64,000 bases of DNA from Sphingobium sp. Z007 (GCF_900013425.1 NZ_FBXK01000005.1:124001-188000), one strand, 5' to 3'; counted from the first letter of the stretch, positions 43,361 through 53,081 are shown. Notes: a model not told the origin generated them from the sequence alone. Numbers and translations: made by a program.

Positions 43361-43681
43361 ATGGTGGTTCGACGCAAATGGTGGGTATCGGGCGGCTTGC
43401 TTGTTTTAGGGCTGCTCGCGCTCGTCGCGTGGCAATGGACGACGCTCAGCGCGCGCGCGCGCCTGGGCGCGGCCTATGGCGCGCGGATCGGCTGTTCCTG
43501 CCGCTATGTCGAAGGCCGCGCCATGGGCAGTTGCGAGGCGGACAAGGAACCGGGCATGGAACTGGTGCGCCTGACCGACATGCCCGACAGCCGCGCGGTT
43601 GAGGCCAGCGTCCCGCTGCTCGCCCGCCGCACCGCGCGGTTCAAGCCGGGCTGGGGGTGCCTGCTCGATCCGGTGGGGTGA
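43361..43681 (+). CDS. Small membrane-anchored protein, unknown
   Basis: A 106-residue protein with one N-terminal membrane segment (WVSGGLLVLGLLALVAW) and a short soluble part containing GCSCRYVEGRAMGSCEADKE, with three clustered Cys and one later. The arrangement suggests an exported, disulfide-bonded domain. It is divergently paired with the serine hydrolase, 37 bases apart, and may share its control region. I do not recognise the family, but the sequence is not low complexity. Confidence 0.65.
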   Translation: MVVRRKWWVSGGLLVLGLLALVAWQWTTLSARARLGAAYGARIGCSCRYVEGRAMGSCEADKEPGMELVRLTDMPDSRAVEASVPLLARRTARFKPGWGCLLDPVG

Positions 43682-43772
43682 GGGGGCGGAGGTTCTTGAG
43701 GGACGGGAAACGACCAGTTTTTGCCTTCAAAACATGGTGTGCCTTTGTCCGGAAGCGGCCGTTTCCCTCATC

Positions 43773-44146
43773 GTCACCCCAGCGAAGGCTGGGGTCTCAG
43801 GCGGTCACGAGATAATGTCTGACATATCGCGCCAACCTGGATGCCTCTCTTCGACAAGCCGGATTTTCCATTCCCCCATCCAGGCTTTGAGCGCCTTCTC
43901 GCGTGCGATAGCGAGCGTGATGTCATCATGTGGTTCCACCAGAACGAGGCGCGTCAGTCCGTATTTTTTGCAAAAAGCCGAACCAGCGCCGTTTCCATGT
44001 TGTTCGGCGCGTGCTGCAATGTCGGCTGTGACGCCGACATAGAGAACACCCCTCGGCTTGTTAGTCATGATGTAGGTGTAGCCGCCTCGCGCCATGCCCT
44101 ACCGTAGCGCTTCAACGCCTGAGACCCCAGCCTTCGCTGGGGTGAC
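43773..44146. mobile_element. Possible mini-element: GIY-YIG gene between 31-bp perfect inverted repeats
   Basis: REP family A copies at 43773-43803 and 44116-44146 are exact inverted repeats of 31 bases with core CCCCAGCGAAGGCTGGGG. They enclose only a GIY-YIG nuclease gene on the minus strand (43805-44095), whose stop codon begins one base inside the left repeat. The unit is 374 bases. No obvious direct repeat flanks it. Structurally it looks like a minimal mobile or REP-processing cassette. Confidence 0.55.
43805..44095 (-). CDS. Single-domain GIY-YIG endonuclease
   Basis: A 96-residue GIY-YIG nuclease of the small COG2827 type. GYTYIMTN is the GIY segment and LYVGVT the YIG segment; Arg29 is the expected catalytic arginine, His33 follows, and Glu66 (AREKALKAW) the likely metal-binding glutamate. 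There is no other domain, so target specificity must come from this module. It sits precisely between two perfect inverted REP copies. Similar proteins are widespread and mostly uncharacterised; action on REP hairpins is suggested only by placement. Confidence 0.9.
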   Translation of the reverse strand: MARGGYTYIMTNKPRGVLYVGVTADIAARAEQHGNGAGSAFCKKYGLTRLVLVEPHDDITLAIAREKALKAWMGEWKIRLVEERHPGWRDMSDIIS

Positions 44147-44263
44147 GGTGGATTTTATGACTGCTCTACAACAATTGCTCCTGTAAACCCACCAGTCCCC
44201 AACCACTCATCTTCGCCCCCTAACCCCCTAGCCCCACCACCCCCCAGTCGCTAAGGCCACCCC

Positions 44264-46036
<1,773 letters not shown>

Positions 46037-46040
46037 TAGG

Positions 46041-46069
46041 GGGCGGCCCTGGCTGTCCTATCGCCGCCC
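46041..46069 (+). terminator. Possible recQ terminator
   Basis: GGGCGGC (46041-46047) pairs with GCCGCCC (46063-46069) across a 15-base loop, followed by GTCTTGCTAT. It starts directly after the recQ stop, but the T-run is poor. Confidence 0.45.
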
Positions 46070-46263
46070 GTCTTGCTATACTGGCATCGCCGATCACGCC
46101 TGTTGAAACAATATGTCGCTGGTAGGATATCTAATGTCGAAACCGGCAGGAAATGTGCGAAGTTAAGCGCATGAAATCCTATTTCCCGGCGCCCGAACGC
46201 TGCCGAGTCTCTTGAAACCTCGGATATGAGCGCGCATGGCGTCCGTCAAAGGAGACGCATCCC

Positions 46264-46692
46264 ATGTTCCGCAAGCTGACCGACCGCATCCTTGTCGCCC
46301 CGCAGATCAGCGTCGATGATATCGAGCAAGCCAAGGCGCAGGGCGTCACCCTCATCATCAACAACCGCCCCGACGACGAAGAGCCGGGCCAGGTCAACGG
46401 CGCAGAGATCGAGGCGGCGGCCAAGACCGCGGGCATCGCCTATCTCGCCGTCCCGGTCGCCCATGGCGGCTTTGCCCCCTGGCAGCTCGACGGGATGGCG
46501 CAAGCGCTGGAACAAGCGGGCGACGGCAAGCTACTGGCCTATTGCCGTTCCGGCACGCGTAGCACCCTCCTCTGGGCACTGACCCGCGCCCGCGCCGGCG
46601 ACAATGCCGACGTGCTGGCAGCGCAGGCTGCGGCGGCAGGCTATGATATCAGCCCTGTGCGTCAGATCATGGATGCGCTGGCGCCGCAGTAA
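46264..46692 (+). CDS. DUF442/TIGR01244 phosphatase-like protein
   Basis: A 142-residue protein of the DUF442 (beta-lactamase hydrolase-like, sulfur transferase) family, with a dual-specificity-phosphatase fold. The P-loop is CRSGTRS with Cys94 and Arg99. The N-terminal ILVAPQISVDDIEQAKAQGV and INNRPDDEEPGQ are typical. In other bacteria this domain is joined to persulfide dioxygenase or rhodanese modules, suggesting sulfide metabolism; here it stands alone. Confidence 0.88.
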   Translation: MFRKLTDRILVAPQISVDDIEQAKAQGVTLIINNRPDDEEPGQVNGAEIEAAAKTAGIAYLAVPVAHGGFAPWQLDGMAQALEQAGDGKLLAYCRSGTRSTLLWALTRARAGDNADVLAAQAAAAGYDISPVRQIMDALAPQ

Positions 46693-46818
46693 CCGGCGGT
46701 CGGACGCATATAGCCGCCTTCGTGCTGCTATGGCGATAAAGGGTGATGGGGTGGACGCCCCCCGACGGTATCGATGTGCCAAAGTGGAGGTGTTGAACAC
46801 CACTTGAGGGAGGCGTCC

Positions 46819-47844
46819 ATGTCAGAAGTTAGCATAATCAGGTTGGATATCGCCAAGCATGTTTTTCATGCGCACGGTGTAGATGTGTCGGGCCATGTGC
46901 TTCTTCGCAAGAAGATCAGCCGAGCGAAGCTGTTGCCGTTTTTCGCAGCACAGCCGCGTTGCCAGGTAGTTCTGGAAGCATGCGGCGGCGCGCATCACTG
47001 GGCGCGCGAGTTGCTCAAGCTGGGCCATGATGTGCGGTTGATTGCGCCGGCCTATGTGAAGCCGTTCGTGAAGCGTCAGAAGAACGATGCGGCCGATGCC
47101 GAGGCGATCTGCGAGGCGGCCCAGCGACCAAGCATGCGGTTCGTGCCGGTGAAGACAGAGGAGCAGCAGGCGGCGGCAATGGTGTTCCGGGGCCGTGACC
47201 TGTTGGTGCGGCAGCGGACCCAGATCAGCAATGCCCTGCGCGGCCATATGACCGAGTATGGCTGGATCGCGCCCAAGGGGCTGGCCCATCTGGAAAAGCT
47301 TGCCGCGCTGCTCGCCGATCCATTGGCTGTTCCCCAGGGCGTGCGATCGGTCTGCATGCTTCTGCTCGACAGCCTGGCGATGCTCGACCGGCAGATCGCC
47401 GCACTCGACAAGGAGATTGTGCGCCGTTCGCGCGAAGATGCTCTCGCACGCCGGCTCATGACGATCCCGGGCATCGGTCCGATCACGGCAACTGCCATCC
47501 TGGCGCTTGCGCCGCCGTCGGGCACCTTCGCCAAGGGACGTGACTTTGCCGCATGGGTCGGCCTCACGCCGCGGCAGCACTCGACGGGCGGCAAGCAGAA
47601 GCTGGGTTCGATCTCAAAGATGGGCGAGCGAACGCTCAGGCGGTTGCTGATCATCGGCAGCAGCGCCGTGGTGTTGCAGGCGAGCAAGCGGGGCGCGCCC
47701 AAGGGATCATGGCTGGAGCAGATGATGGCGCGCAAGCCACGCATGCTCGTAACAGTGGCGCTCGCTAACAAGACAGCGCGCATCGTCTGGGCGCTCATGA
47801 TGAAGAATGAGGATTACACTGCTCCGGTCGCAGCGGCGGCGTAA
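46819..47844 (+). CDS. IS110/IS1111-family transposase (DEDD recombinase)
   Basis: A 341-residue IS110-type transposase. The N-terminal RuvC-like DEDD domain shows LDIAKHVFHAHG, VVLEACGGAHHWA and KNDAADAEAI. The C-terminal domain has the IPGIGPITATAILA helix-hairpin-helix and the serine-containing segment GLTPRQHSTGGKQKLGSISK. The start at 46819 (MSEVSIIRLD) is set by GGGAGG upstream; a longer in-frame form is unlikely. Family members excise and insert using a structured RNA made from the element's own non-coding end. Confidence 0.92.
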   Translation: MSEVSIIRLDIAKHVFHAHGVDVSGHVLLRKKISRAKLLPFFAAQPRCQVVLEACGGAHHWARELLKLGHDVRLIAPAYVKPFVKRQKNDAADAEAICEAAQRPSMRFVPVKTEEQQAAAMVFRGRDLLVRQRTQISNALRGHMTEYGWIAPKGLAHLEKLAALLADPLAVPQGVRSVCMLLLDSLAMLDRQIAALDKEIVRRSREDALARRLMTIPGIGPITATAILALAPPSGTFAKGRDFAAWVGLTPRQHSTGGKQKLGSISKMGERTLRRLLIIGSSAVVLQASKRGAPKGSWLEQMMARKPRMLVTVALANKTARIVWALMMKNEDYTAPVAAAA

Positions 47845-48100
47845 GCCAAAGCGGACCAGAGGTCGTCGGGGCGTAAGTCGGTCGAAGGAGGGTATGGCAC
47901 AACAGTCGGCGAGACGGGGTCGGAAGAACCAGGGCTAACCACCGTGCTTCATCAGCACGCTTAGGGTGATGTGGTTCCGATCCGCGAACTCCCATACGGG
48001 CCCGCAGCCTTCATCGCTGCATCAGAGGCCGGACAGATGGCAGCATCCGACTACGCGCCAAATACTCCAAATTACCGCTTGCGTCGCGCGGGGCGTCCAC
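47845..48100 (+). ncRNA. Candidate bridge/seekRNA region of the IS
   Basis: The right non-coding end of the element is rich in short stems: CGTGC/GCACG (47943-47959) nested in AACCAC/GTGGTT (47937-47976), and GCAGC/GCTGC near 48003-48019. IS1111-type elements encode their guide RNA downstream of the transposase, and this is the only place it could be. Exact ends are not predictable by eye. Confidence 0.5.
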
Positions 48101-48151
48101 AGATGGTTAGGAGACTGTCAGGTTTGCGCTGATACAGGCGAACAACTGACG

Positions 48152-48427
48152 TTATTTCAAATTCGCAACGGAAGAAAGGAAGGCTTGCCGCTTCGCCTGT
48201 TTCTTTAAGCGCCGCCAACGCAGAACAAATCCAATCACGCCAAATGGAACGCACCATAATAACGCGATACCCATGTGCGAAAATATCTCATGCGCTCGAT
48301 CAGGATGGTCATTCACCTCCATTCCATCTGCGAGTATCGCTGAGGCGGACATGACAATCCACAGCACAAAGAACACTCGTTCGTGGATCGCAGACGGGAC
48401 CGATTGGTGGGATGGATAACGCTGCAT
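48152..48427 (-). CDS. Small two-helix membrane protein, unknown
   Basis: A 91-residue protein with two hydrophobic segments (VFFVLWIVMSASAILA and MGIALLWCVPFGVIGFVL) and a basic tail (RWRRLKKQAKR). The topology is ordinary for a small inner-membrane protein. The start at 48427 is a choice; an ATG 24 bases earlier is possible, and no strong ribosome binding site is visible for either. It is adjacent to the right end of the IS and more AT-rich than its neighbours. Confidence 0.55.
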   Translation of the reverse strand: MQRYPSHQSVPSAIHERVFFVLWIVMSASAILADGMEVNDHPDRAHEIFSHMGIALLWCVPFGVIGFVLRWRRLKKQAKRQAFLSSVANLK

Positions 48428-48537
48428 CCGGGCATGGTGCCATCGACCCAAAATGTCCGCAATCGAGAAAAGCTGAACGCATTTTCAAGGGCGAAAAATG
48501 GTCGCTTCCAGACTCCGCCCGTCAGCCGACCCCAGCC

Positions 48538-49101
48538 TCAATTCTTCCGCTGCGGCACCGTAAACGTCCCCGACACGCGCCCGCTGGGGCTGGTCGCGGC
48601 GCCCGGCACGCCGCCCGACGAACGCCCGTCGACGGTCGAACGGCCGCTGTTCAAATCCATCACCAACCGCCCGCCGGTCAGCTTGTTCGCCCCCTGCGTC
48701 AGCGTCACATTGCCCAACATGGTGATGAGCTTGCTGTTGAGGTCGTAGATGGCGACATTGCCGCGCGCGGTCTGGTCCGCCTTGGTCACGACGACATTGC
48801 CCGATGCGTCGATCCGGTCGATGTCCACGCCATTCGATCCGCCGCTCGGCTGTTTGCTATAGGCGACGGTCATGCGCGCCGCGTTCAGCGTCATGCCGGC
48901 CTGCGTCACCTCCACATTGCCCGACACGACGACGCGGTCGGCGCGGTCCTGCACCTCGATCCGGTCGGCGTTGAAATTGACCGGCGCATTGCTGTCGTGA
49001 TTCATCATCACCTGCGCGAAGGACGGCGCGCTAACGCCCGCGAACATCATCGCGGCGGCGCCCATAAAGCCGGTGGAGAGCAGGATCAGGGTGCGTGTCA
49101 T
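48538..49101 (-). CDS. lptA: LptA, periplasmic lipopolysaccharide transport protein
   Basis: A 187-residue LptA/OstA-domain protein with a signal peptide (ending PSFAQ). The beta-jellyroll repeats are evident (VNFNADRIEVQDRADRVVVS; NVEVTQAGMTLNAARMTV; NVTLTQGANKLTGGRLVMDL). LptA polymerises between LptC and LptD to carry lipopolysaccharide across the periplasm. Its start overlaps the lptC stop by one base, so the genes are coupled. Confidence 0.92.
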   Translation of the reverse strand: MTRTLILLSTGFMGAAAMMFAGVSAPSFAQVMMNHDSNAPVNFNADRIEVQDRADRVVVSGNVEVTQAGMTLNAARMTVAYSKQPSGGSNGVDIDRIDASGNVVVTKADQTARGNVAIYDLNSKLITMLGNVTLTQGANKLTGGRLVMDLNSGRSTVDGRSSGGVPGAATSPSGRVSGTFTVPQRKN

Positions 49102-49748
49102 CAGTTTCGCCCTTTGAGGCCATTTTGCTCGATGCGCAAGTTCGCGCGGCCATTCAATGTCACCGTGCGCGCGCCCATGTCCGCTTCCAGATGGTCGCCG
49201 CTGAACGTGCCGATCGGAATCCGCCCATCCACGCGCCCCGCGCTGCGCATCCGCCGGGTCTTGAGGTCGATGCCGACGTCGCGGGTGGTCAGGCGATATC
49301 CACCCGCCGCCTCGAACTGCACCGGCCCTTCGATCCCGACCCGCTCGGTGTCCATGTCGTATCGCCCCTTTTGCGCGGTCAGCACGGCGGGGCCGTCCGA
49401 CAGCAGGATGCGCGCCGACAGGCTGTTCAAATCCACGATCGGCTCGCGCGAACTTTTCTGCACAGCTGAGCCAGCACGCAGGGAGAAGGGCTGCCCCTTG
49501 CTGTCCTCGCCGCGATACAGCGCCTCGGTCAGCCGCATCCGGTCCTTCGCCACCTCGACCTTGTTCTTGTCGAGCACGAAGCTGACCTTGTCGCCGCCGG
49601 TGAAGGGCGCGGTCGCCAACAGGGCCGCCAGCACGCCGACCGCGACCGGCAGCCAGTTTTTGAGCAGCGCGACCAGCCGGTCGTGACTACCGCCCGGCTG
49701 CGCCCACTGGCGGCGGACATCGCGTTGCTGATCGGCCTGGACGGACAT
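49101..49748 (-). CDS. lptC: LptC, lipopolysaccharide export system anchor
   Basis: A 215-residue bitopic LptC. One membrane helix (about 27-48, WLPVAVGVLAALLATAPF) is followed by a periplasmic OstA-like jellyroll (SFVLDKNKVEVAKDRMRLTE; GRYDMDTERVGIEGPVQFEA). It links the LptBFG transporter to LptA. RNase D, lptC and lptA lie in the same order on this strand with a 21-base gap, a common alphaproteobacterial arrangement. Confidence 0.92.
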   Translation of the reverse strand: MSVQADQQRDVRRQWAQPGGSHDRLVALLKNWLPVAVGVLAALLATAPFTGGDKVSFVLDKNKVEVAKDRMRLTEALYRGEDSKGQPFSLRAGSAVQKSSREPIVDLNSLSARILLSDGPAVLTAQKGRYDMDTERVGIEGPVQFEAAGGYRLTTRDVGIDLKTRRMRSAGRVDGRIPIGTFSGDHLEADMGARTVTLNGRANLRIEQNGLKGRN

Positions 49749-49769
49749 GGTGGGACCTTTCAGCCTAGC

Positions 49770-50387
49770 TTACATATGCGCAAAAATGTCGATCTCCGGC
49801 CAACCGGCCAGGTCGAGTTCGGCGCGATGGGGCAGGAAGTCGAAACAGGCCTGGGCCAGTTCCATCCGCCCTTCGCGGATCAGGCGCTTGTCCAGCTCGG
49901 CCTTGAGCGCATGAAGGTAGCGCACGTCGGACGCGGCATAATCCTTCTGCGCGTCCGACAGGATGGGGCCACCCCAGTCGCTCGACTGCTGCTGCTTGCT
50001 AATGTCCTGGCCCAGCAGTTCGCGCACCAGTTCCTTCAACCCGTGCCGGTCGGTATAGGTGCGGATCAGGCGCGAGGCGATCTTGGTGCAATAGACGGGG
50101 GCTGCGACCACGCCCAGATAATGTTTGATCGCCGCCAGGTCGAACCGGCCGAAATGATAGAGTTTCAGCCGATCGGGATCGGCCAGCACGGCGCGCAGAT
50201 TGGGCGCGGCATAATCGCTGTCGGGGCTGAAGCGCACGAGATGCTCGTCGCCCTTGCCATCGCTGATCTGGACGACGCACAGGCGGTCGCGCGGGGTGAT
50301 AAGCCCCATGGTTTCGGTGTCGATGGCGATCGGGCCGGAGGCGAGCACGCCCGCGGGCAGATCTTCTTCATGGAAATGGACGGTCAT
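49770..50387 (-). CDS. Ribonuclease D-like 3'-5' exonuclease
   Basis: A 205-residue DEDD exonuclease with ExoI IDTETMG (Asp23, Glu25), ExoII in the LYHFGRFDLAAIKHYL region and ExoIII YAASDVRYLHAL. It lacks the C-terminal HRDC domain of E. coli RNase D, which is normal for the short alphaproteobacterial form. It probably trims tRNA or structured RNA ends. It is the first gene of the RNase D-lptC-lptA run. Confidence 0.92.
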   Translation of the reverse strand: MTVHFHEEDLPAGVLASGPIAIDTETMGLITPRDRLCVVQISDGKGDEHLVRFSPDSDYAAPNLRAVLADPDRLKLYHFGRFDLAAIKHYLGVVAAPVYCTKIASRLIRTYTDRHGLKELVRELLGQDISKQQQSSDWGGPILSDAQKDYAASDVRYLHALKAELDKRLIREGRMELAQACFDFLPHRAELDLAGWPEIDIFAHM

Positions 50388-50603
50388 GTCCTCCCCTTAT
50401 GGCCAAAGCGGTCGCACCGCAATCTAAGGCTTTGCACGGGCGGCGCAGGGCGATGCAAAGCCCGACTGACGCGCGCGGATCGCCACAAATTGCGGGCTTT
50501 TCGTCCAATTGGAACGGAACGGGACCGCGACAGTGAAAATCATTCGCGCGCCGCTGAAAAGTTGATATAGTGATTCCCAAATCCGCGTCTGCGGTGGATT
50601 CTG

Positions 50604-50623
50604 CATGTCATTCGCCCGACATG
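50604..50623 (+). promoter_or_regulatory. Hairpin in the cold-shock gene leader
   Basis: CATGTC (50604-50609) pairs with GACATG (50618-50623) about 50 bases before the cold-shock protein start. It may be part of a temperature-responsive 5' leader, as seen in other cold-shock mRNAs, but it is a short stem. Confidence 0.3.
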
Positions 50624-50670
50624 TGTTTGTCCGATTGGTCTTGGGGCGAAGCGAAAGTGACTAACAGGGC

Positions 50671-51534
50671 ATGAGTTTTGATAGAGGTCGCCGCGGCGGG
50701 CGCGGCAAGGATAAGCGCGACGGTTTCGGCGACGACAATTTCTACGATCAGGGCGGCCGCGGTGGCGGTGGTGGCTTTGGCGGCGGCTTCGGCGGCGGTG
50801 ATCGCTTCGGCGGCGGCGGCGGTGGTGGCTTCGGCGGCGATCGTGGAGGTTTCGGCGGCGGTGATCGCGGCGGTGGCGGCGGCTTCGGCGGCGGCCGTAG
50901 CGGCGGCGGCCGTAGCGGCGGCGGCTTTGGCGGCGGCGGCGGTGGTTTCGCTGGCGGTGGCGGCGGTGGTCGCGGCATGCCTGCCCAGGTGGTCGGCGAA
51001 GGCAAGGGTGTCGTCAAATTCTTCAACGGGCAGAAGGGCTTCGGCTTCATCGTGCGTGACGATGGCGGCGAAGACGTGTTCGTGCACATCAGTGCTGTCG
51101 AGCAGGCTGGCCTGACCGGTCTGGCTGAAGGTCAGCCGCTCGGCTTCACCCTGGTCGATCGTGGCGGCAAGGTGTCGGCGACCGATCTGGTCATCGACGG
51201 CGAACCGCTCCCCGTCACCGATCGTGGTCCGCCGCGTGAAGCGCGCGAACCCCGCGCTGGTGGCTTCGGCGCCCCTGCTGGTGGCGATCGTGGCGGCCCG
51301 CAGCGTCAGCTGACCGGCGAGCGTTCCAGCGGCACGGTGAAGTTCTTCAACGCAATGAAGGGCTTCGGCTTTATTCAGCGCGATGATGGCCAGCCTGACG
51401 CCTTCGTCCATATCAGTGCCGTCGAACGCGCCGGCATGGCCGCCCTCAATGAGGGCGACCGCCTGGACTTCGAACTGGAAGTCGATCGTCGCGGCAAATA
51501 TGCTGCGGTGAACCTCCAGTCGAAGGCCGAATAA
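50671..51534 (+). CDS. Double cold-shock-domain protein with Gly-rich disordered N-terminus
   Basis: A 287-residue RNA/DNA-binding protein. Residues 1-102 are almost entirely Gly, Phe, Arg and Asp (RGG and FGG repeats). Cold-shock domain 1 is 112-174 (GVVKFFNGQKGFGFI, DVFVHISAV) and domain 2 is 220-284 (GTVKFFNAMKGFGFI, AFVHISAV), both with intact RNP1 and RNP2 aromatic residues. The linker is Arg/Pro-rich. Single-domain CSPs are about 70 residues, so this is a compound form. The disordered Gly/Arg tract suggests RNA condensate behaviour; that is inference. A strong terminator follows. Confidence 0.92.
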   Translation: MSFDRGRRGGRGKDKRDGFGDDNFYDQGGRGGGGGFGGGFGGGDRFGGGGGGGFGGDRGGFGGGDRGGGGGFGGGRSGGGRSGGGFGGGGGGFAGGGGGGRGMPAQVVGEGKGVVKFFNGQKGFGFIVRDDGGEDVFVHISAVEQAGLTGLAEGQPLGFTLVDRGGKVSATDLVIDGEPLPVTDRGPPREAREPRAGGFGAPAGGDRGGPQRQLTGERSSGTVKFFNAMKGFGFIQRDDGQPDAFVHISAVERAGMAALNEGDRLDFELEVDRRGKYAAVNLQSKAE

Positions 51535-51578
51535 GGCGCCGACGGACCATCCCTGTTTCAGGGGAGAGGATGACAAGA

Positions 51579-51605
51579 GGGTCGCCCGAAAGGGCGGCCC
51601 TTTTT
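51579..51605 (+). terminator. Rho-independent terminator of the cold-shock gene
   Basis: GGGTCGCCC, loop GAAA, GGGCGGCCC, then TTTTT. It is a 9-bp stem with one wobble pair, 44 bases after the stop codon, and the clearest intrinsic terminator in this part of the window. Confidence 0.9.
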
Positions 51606-51835
51606 ACGTTTGGCGGTGCGGGATCGCCTATCTTCGCTCCCAATGGTTATGCTGCAAACGCAAATATATTTGTCGTTAAGACTGATGGTCCGTAACAAAT
51701 TATTGCTTTATTCCCGTTTCTGCCAGGCTTTCTCCCATGCTGCGGCACAGCAATATTATCTTACAGCCGCGCCATGCATCCATCTTGCCGGCTTCCTAGT
51801 TTGGGGGCCTGCAACACCAGATGGAGGTCATTCCC

Positions 51836-52132
51836 ATGAACCAGCCTGACCACAAGAATCGCCGCACGATGATCGAAAAGGCGGCGGGTTCCTTCATGCT
51901 CCTGAGCTTCGGCCTCGCGAGCCTCGCTTATCTGATCGCGATCGACCGGGCCGACTGGTTCGCGGTGCGCCCCGCGTCCGGCGTAGCGCAGGCGATGGCC
52001 AATGCATCGGACAAATATGCCGAACGCCGGGATCAGGCGACAGGCAAGGATGGCGAGCGGGCGTTCCGCCTGACGCGCGCCAAGCCGGCGGGCGAGGAGA
52101 TGGCCGCGGCTAAGGCGTTTGGCGCCAACTGA
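51836..52132 (+). CDS. Small membrane-anchored protein, unknown
   Basis: A 98-residue protein with one membrane segment (about 20-42, AGSFMLLSFGLASLAYLIAI) and a charged C-terminal part rich in Lys, Arg, Glu and Ala. GGAGGT lies seven bases upstream of the start, which is strong. It precedes the second bestrophin gene by 54 bases on the same strand and may be co-expressed with it. No family is recognised. Confidence 0.72.
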   Translation: MNQPDHKNRRTMIEKAAGSFMLLSFGLASLAYLIAIDRADWFAVRPASGVAQAMANASDKYAERRDQATGKDGERAFRLTRAKPAGEEMAAAKAFGAN

Positions 52133-52186
52133 TCCCGTGGCAAGGCTTCCCCATCCCGCCCGCCCGCGCTCAGGGCGTCCGCCGGC

Positions 52187-53071
52187 ATGATCGTCACCGC
52201 AACGCCAGGTATCAAGCAGATCGTCCGGGAGGTATGGAAGCCGCTCGCGCTGCTGTTCGTATGGGACGTGGTCGTCACCGCGACCTATTTCATCATCCCC
52301 TTCACCGCGCCGTCCCTGCCACTGACGCTGTTCGGGTCGGCTCTGGTCCTGTTCCTGGGGTTCCGCAGCAATTCGGCTTATCAACGCTGGTGGGAAGGGC
52401 GCGGACTATGGGGCTTGATGATAAACGCCAGCCGCAACTTGGCGCGGCAGGCGCGCAATTTCCTGCCCGAAGAGGCGCGGGAGGCCAAGCGCGCCATCGT
52501 CCTGCGCCAGATCGCCTATGTCCACGCCTTGCGCTGCCAACTGCGTCGGCAAAAGCCCGACGCCGATGTTGCCCGCTTCCTGGCGAAGGGGGATGACGAT
52601 CCGGCGCTGGCGCGCACCAATATCGCCAATGGCCTGCTCGACGGCACCGGGCGGCGCATCGACGATGCGCGGCGGCAGGGACGGATCGATACCATCCAGC
52701 AGGCGGCGATGGAGGCGGTGCTGGTCGATATCGCCAATGCTCAGGGCGGTATGGAGCGGCTCAAAAACACGCCTTTGCCGGTCCAATATCGCTTCTTTCC
52801 GACGCTGTTCACCCATTTGATGTGCCTGTTGCTGCCCATCGGCCTGGTCGAAACCATGGGGCTGGCGACGCCGCTGGGATCGACTGTTGCCGGCCTCATG
52901 TTCCTGGCGGTGCTGGCGATCGGCGACGATCTGGTCGATCCGTTCGCCTACAGCCCACACGACCTGCCGCTTAGCGCCATGTGCCGCACGATCGAGATCG
53001 ACCTGCTACAGGCGATAGGAGATCCCGCGCCGCCGCCGCTAGCCCCGGACAAAGCGGGCATATTATGGTGA
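52187..53071 (+). CDS. Bestrophin-family (UPF0187) protein, second paralog
   Basis: A 294-residue bestrophin-like channel protein, colinear over its whole length with the one at 30153-31037. Shared segments include REVWKPLALLFVWD, GFRSNSAYQRWWEGR, TIQQAAMEAVLVDIANAQGG and GLATPLGSTVAGLMF. Differences cluster in the N-terminal 15 residues and the cytosolic 115-165 region. The two copies are 21 kb apart in different surroundings, so they arose by an older duplication. Confidence 0.9.
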   Translation: MIVTATPGIKQIVREVWKPLALLFVWDVVVTATYFIIPFTAPSLPLTLFGSALVLFLGFRSNSAYQRWWEGRGLWGLMINASRNLARQARNFLPEEAREAKRAIVLRQIAYVHALRCQLRRQKPDADVARFLAKGDDDPALARTNIANGLLDGTGRRIDDARRQGRIDTIQQAAMEAVLVDIANAQGGMERLKNTPLPVQYRFFPTLFTHLMCLLLPIGLVETMGLATPLGSTVAGLMFLAVLAIGDDLVDPFAYSPHDLPLSAMCRTIEIDLLQAIGDPAPPPLAPDKAGILW

Positions 53072-53081
53072 TACGCGTCGA

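Larger units (their letters stand above)
46751..48100 (+). mobile_element. IS110 family (IS1111 subgroup) insertion sequence
   Basis: About 1.35 kb bounded by subterminal 11-bp inverted repeats GTGGACGCCCC (46751-46761) and GGGGCGTCCAC (48090-48100). A short GATGG occurs just outside each repeat (46745-46749, 48102-48106), so the real ends are probably a few bases beyond. It contains an intact transposase and a long (about 255-base) non-coding right end. Subterminal repeats and that layout fit the IS1111 subgroup. It appears complete and potentially active. Confidence 0.75.

Noticed and set aside
48412..49686. Plus-strand open frame of 424 codons over lptA/lptC
   Set aside because: It is antisense to two coupled, well-recognised genes and has no domain.
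50608..51576. Minus-strand Ala/Thr-rich open frame over the cold-shock gene
   Set aside because: It is the complement of the GGC-repeat tract, which makes Ala runs; no signal or domain is seen.
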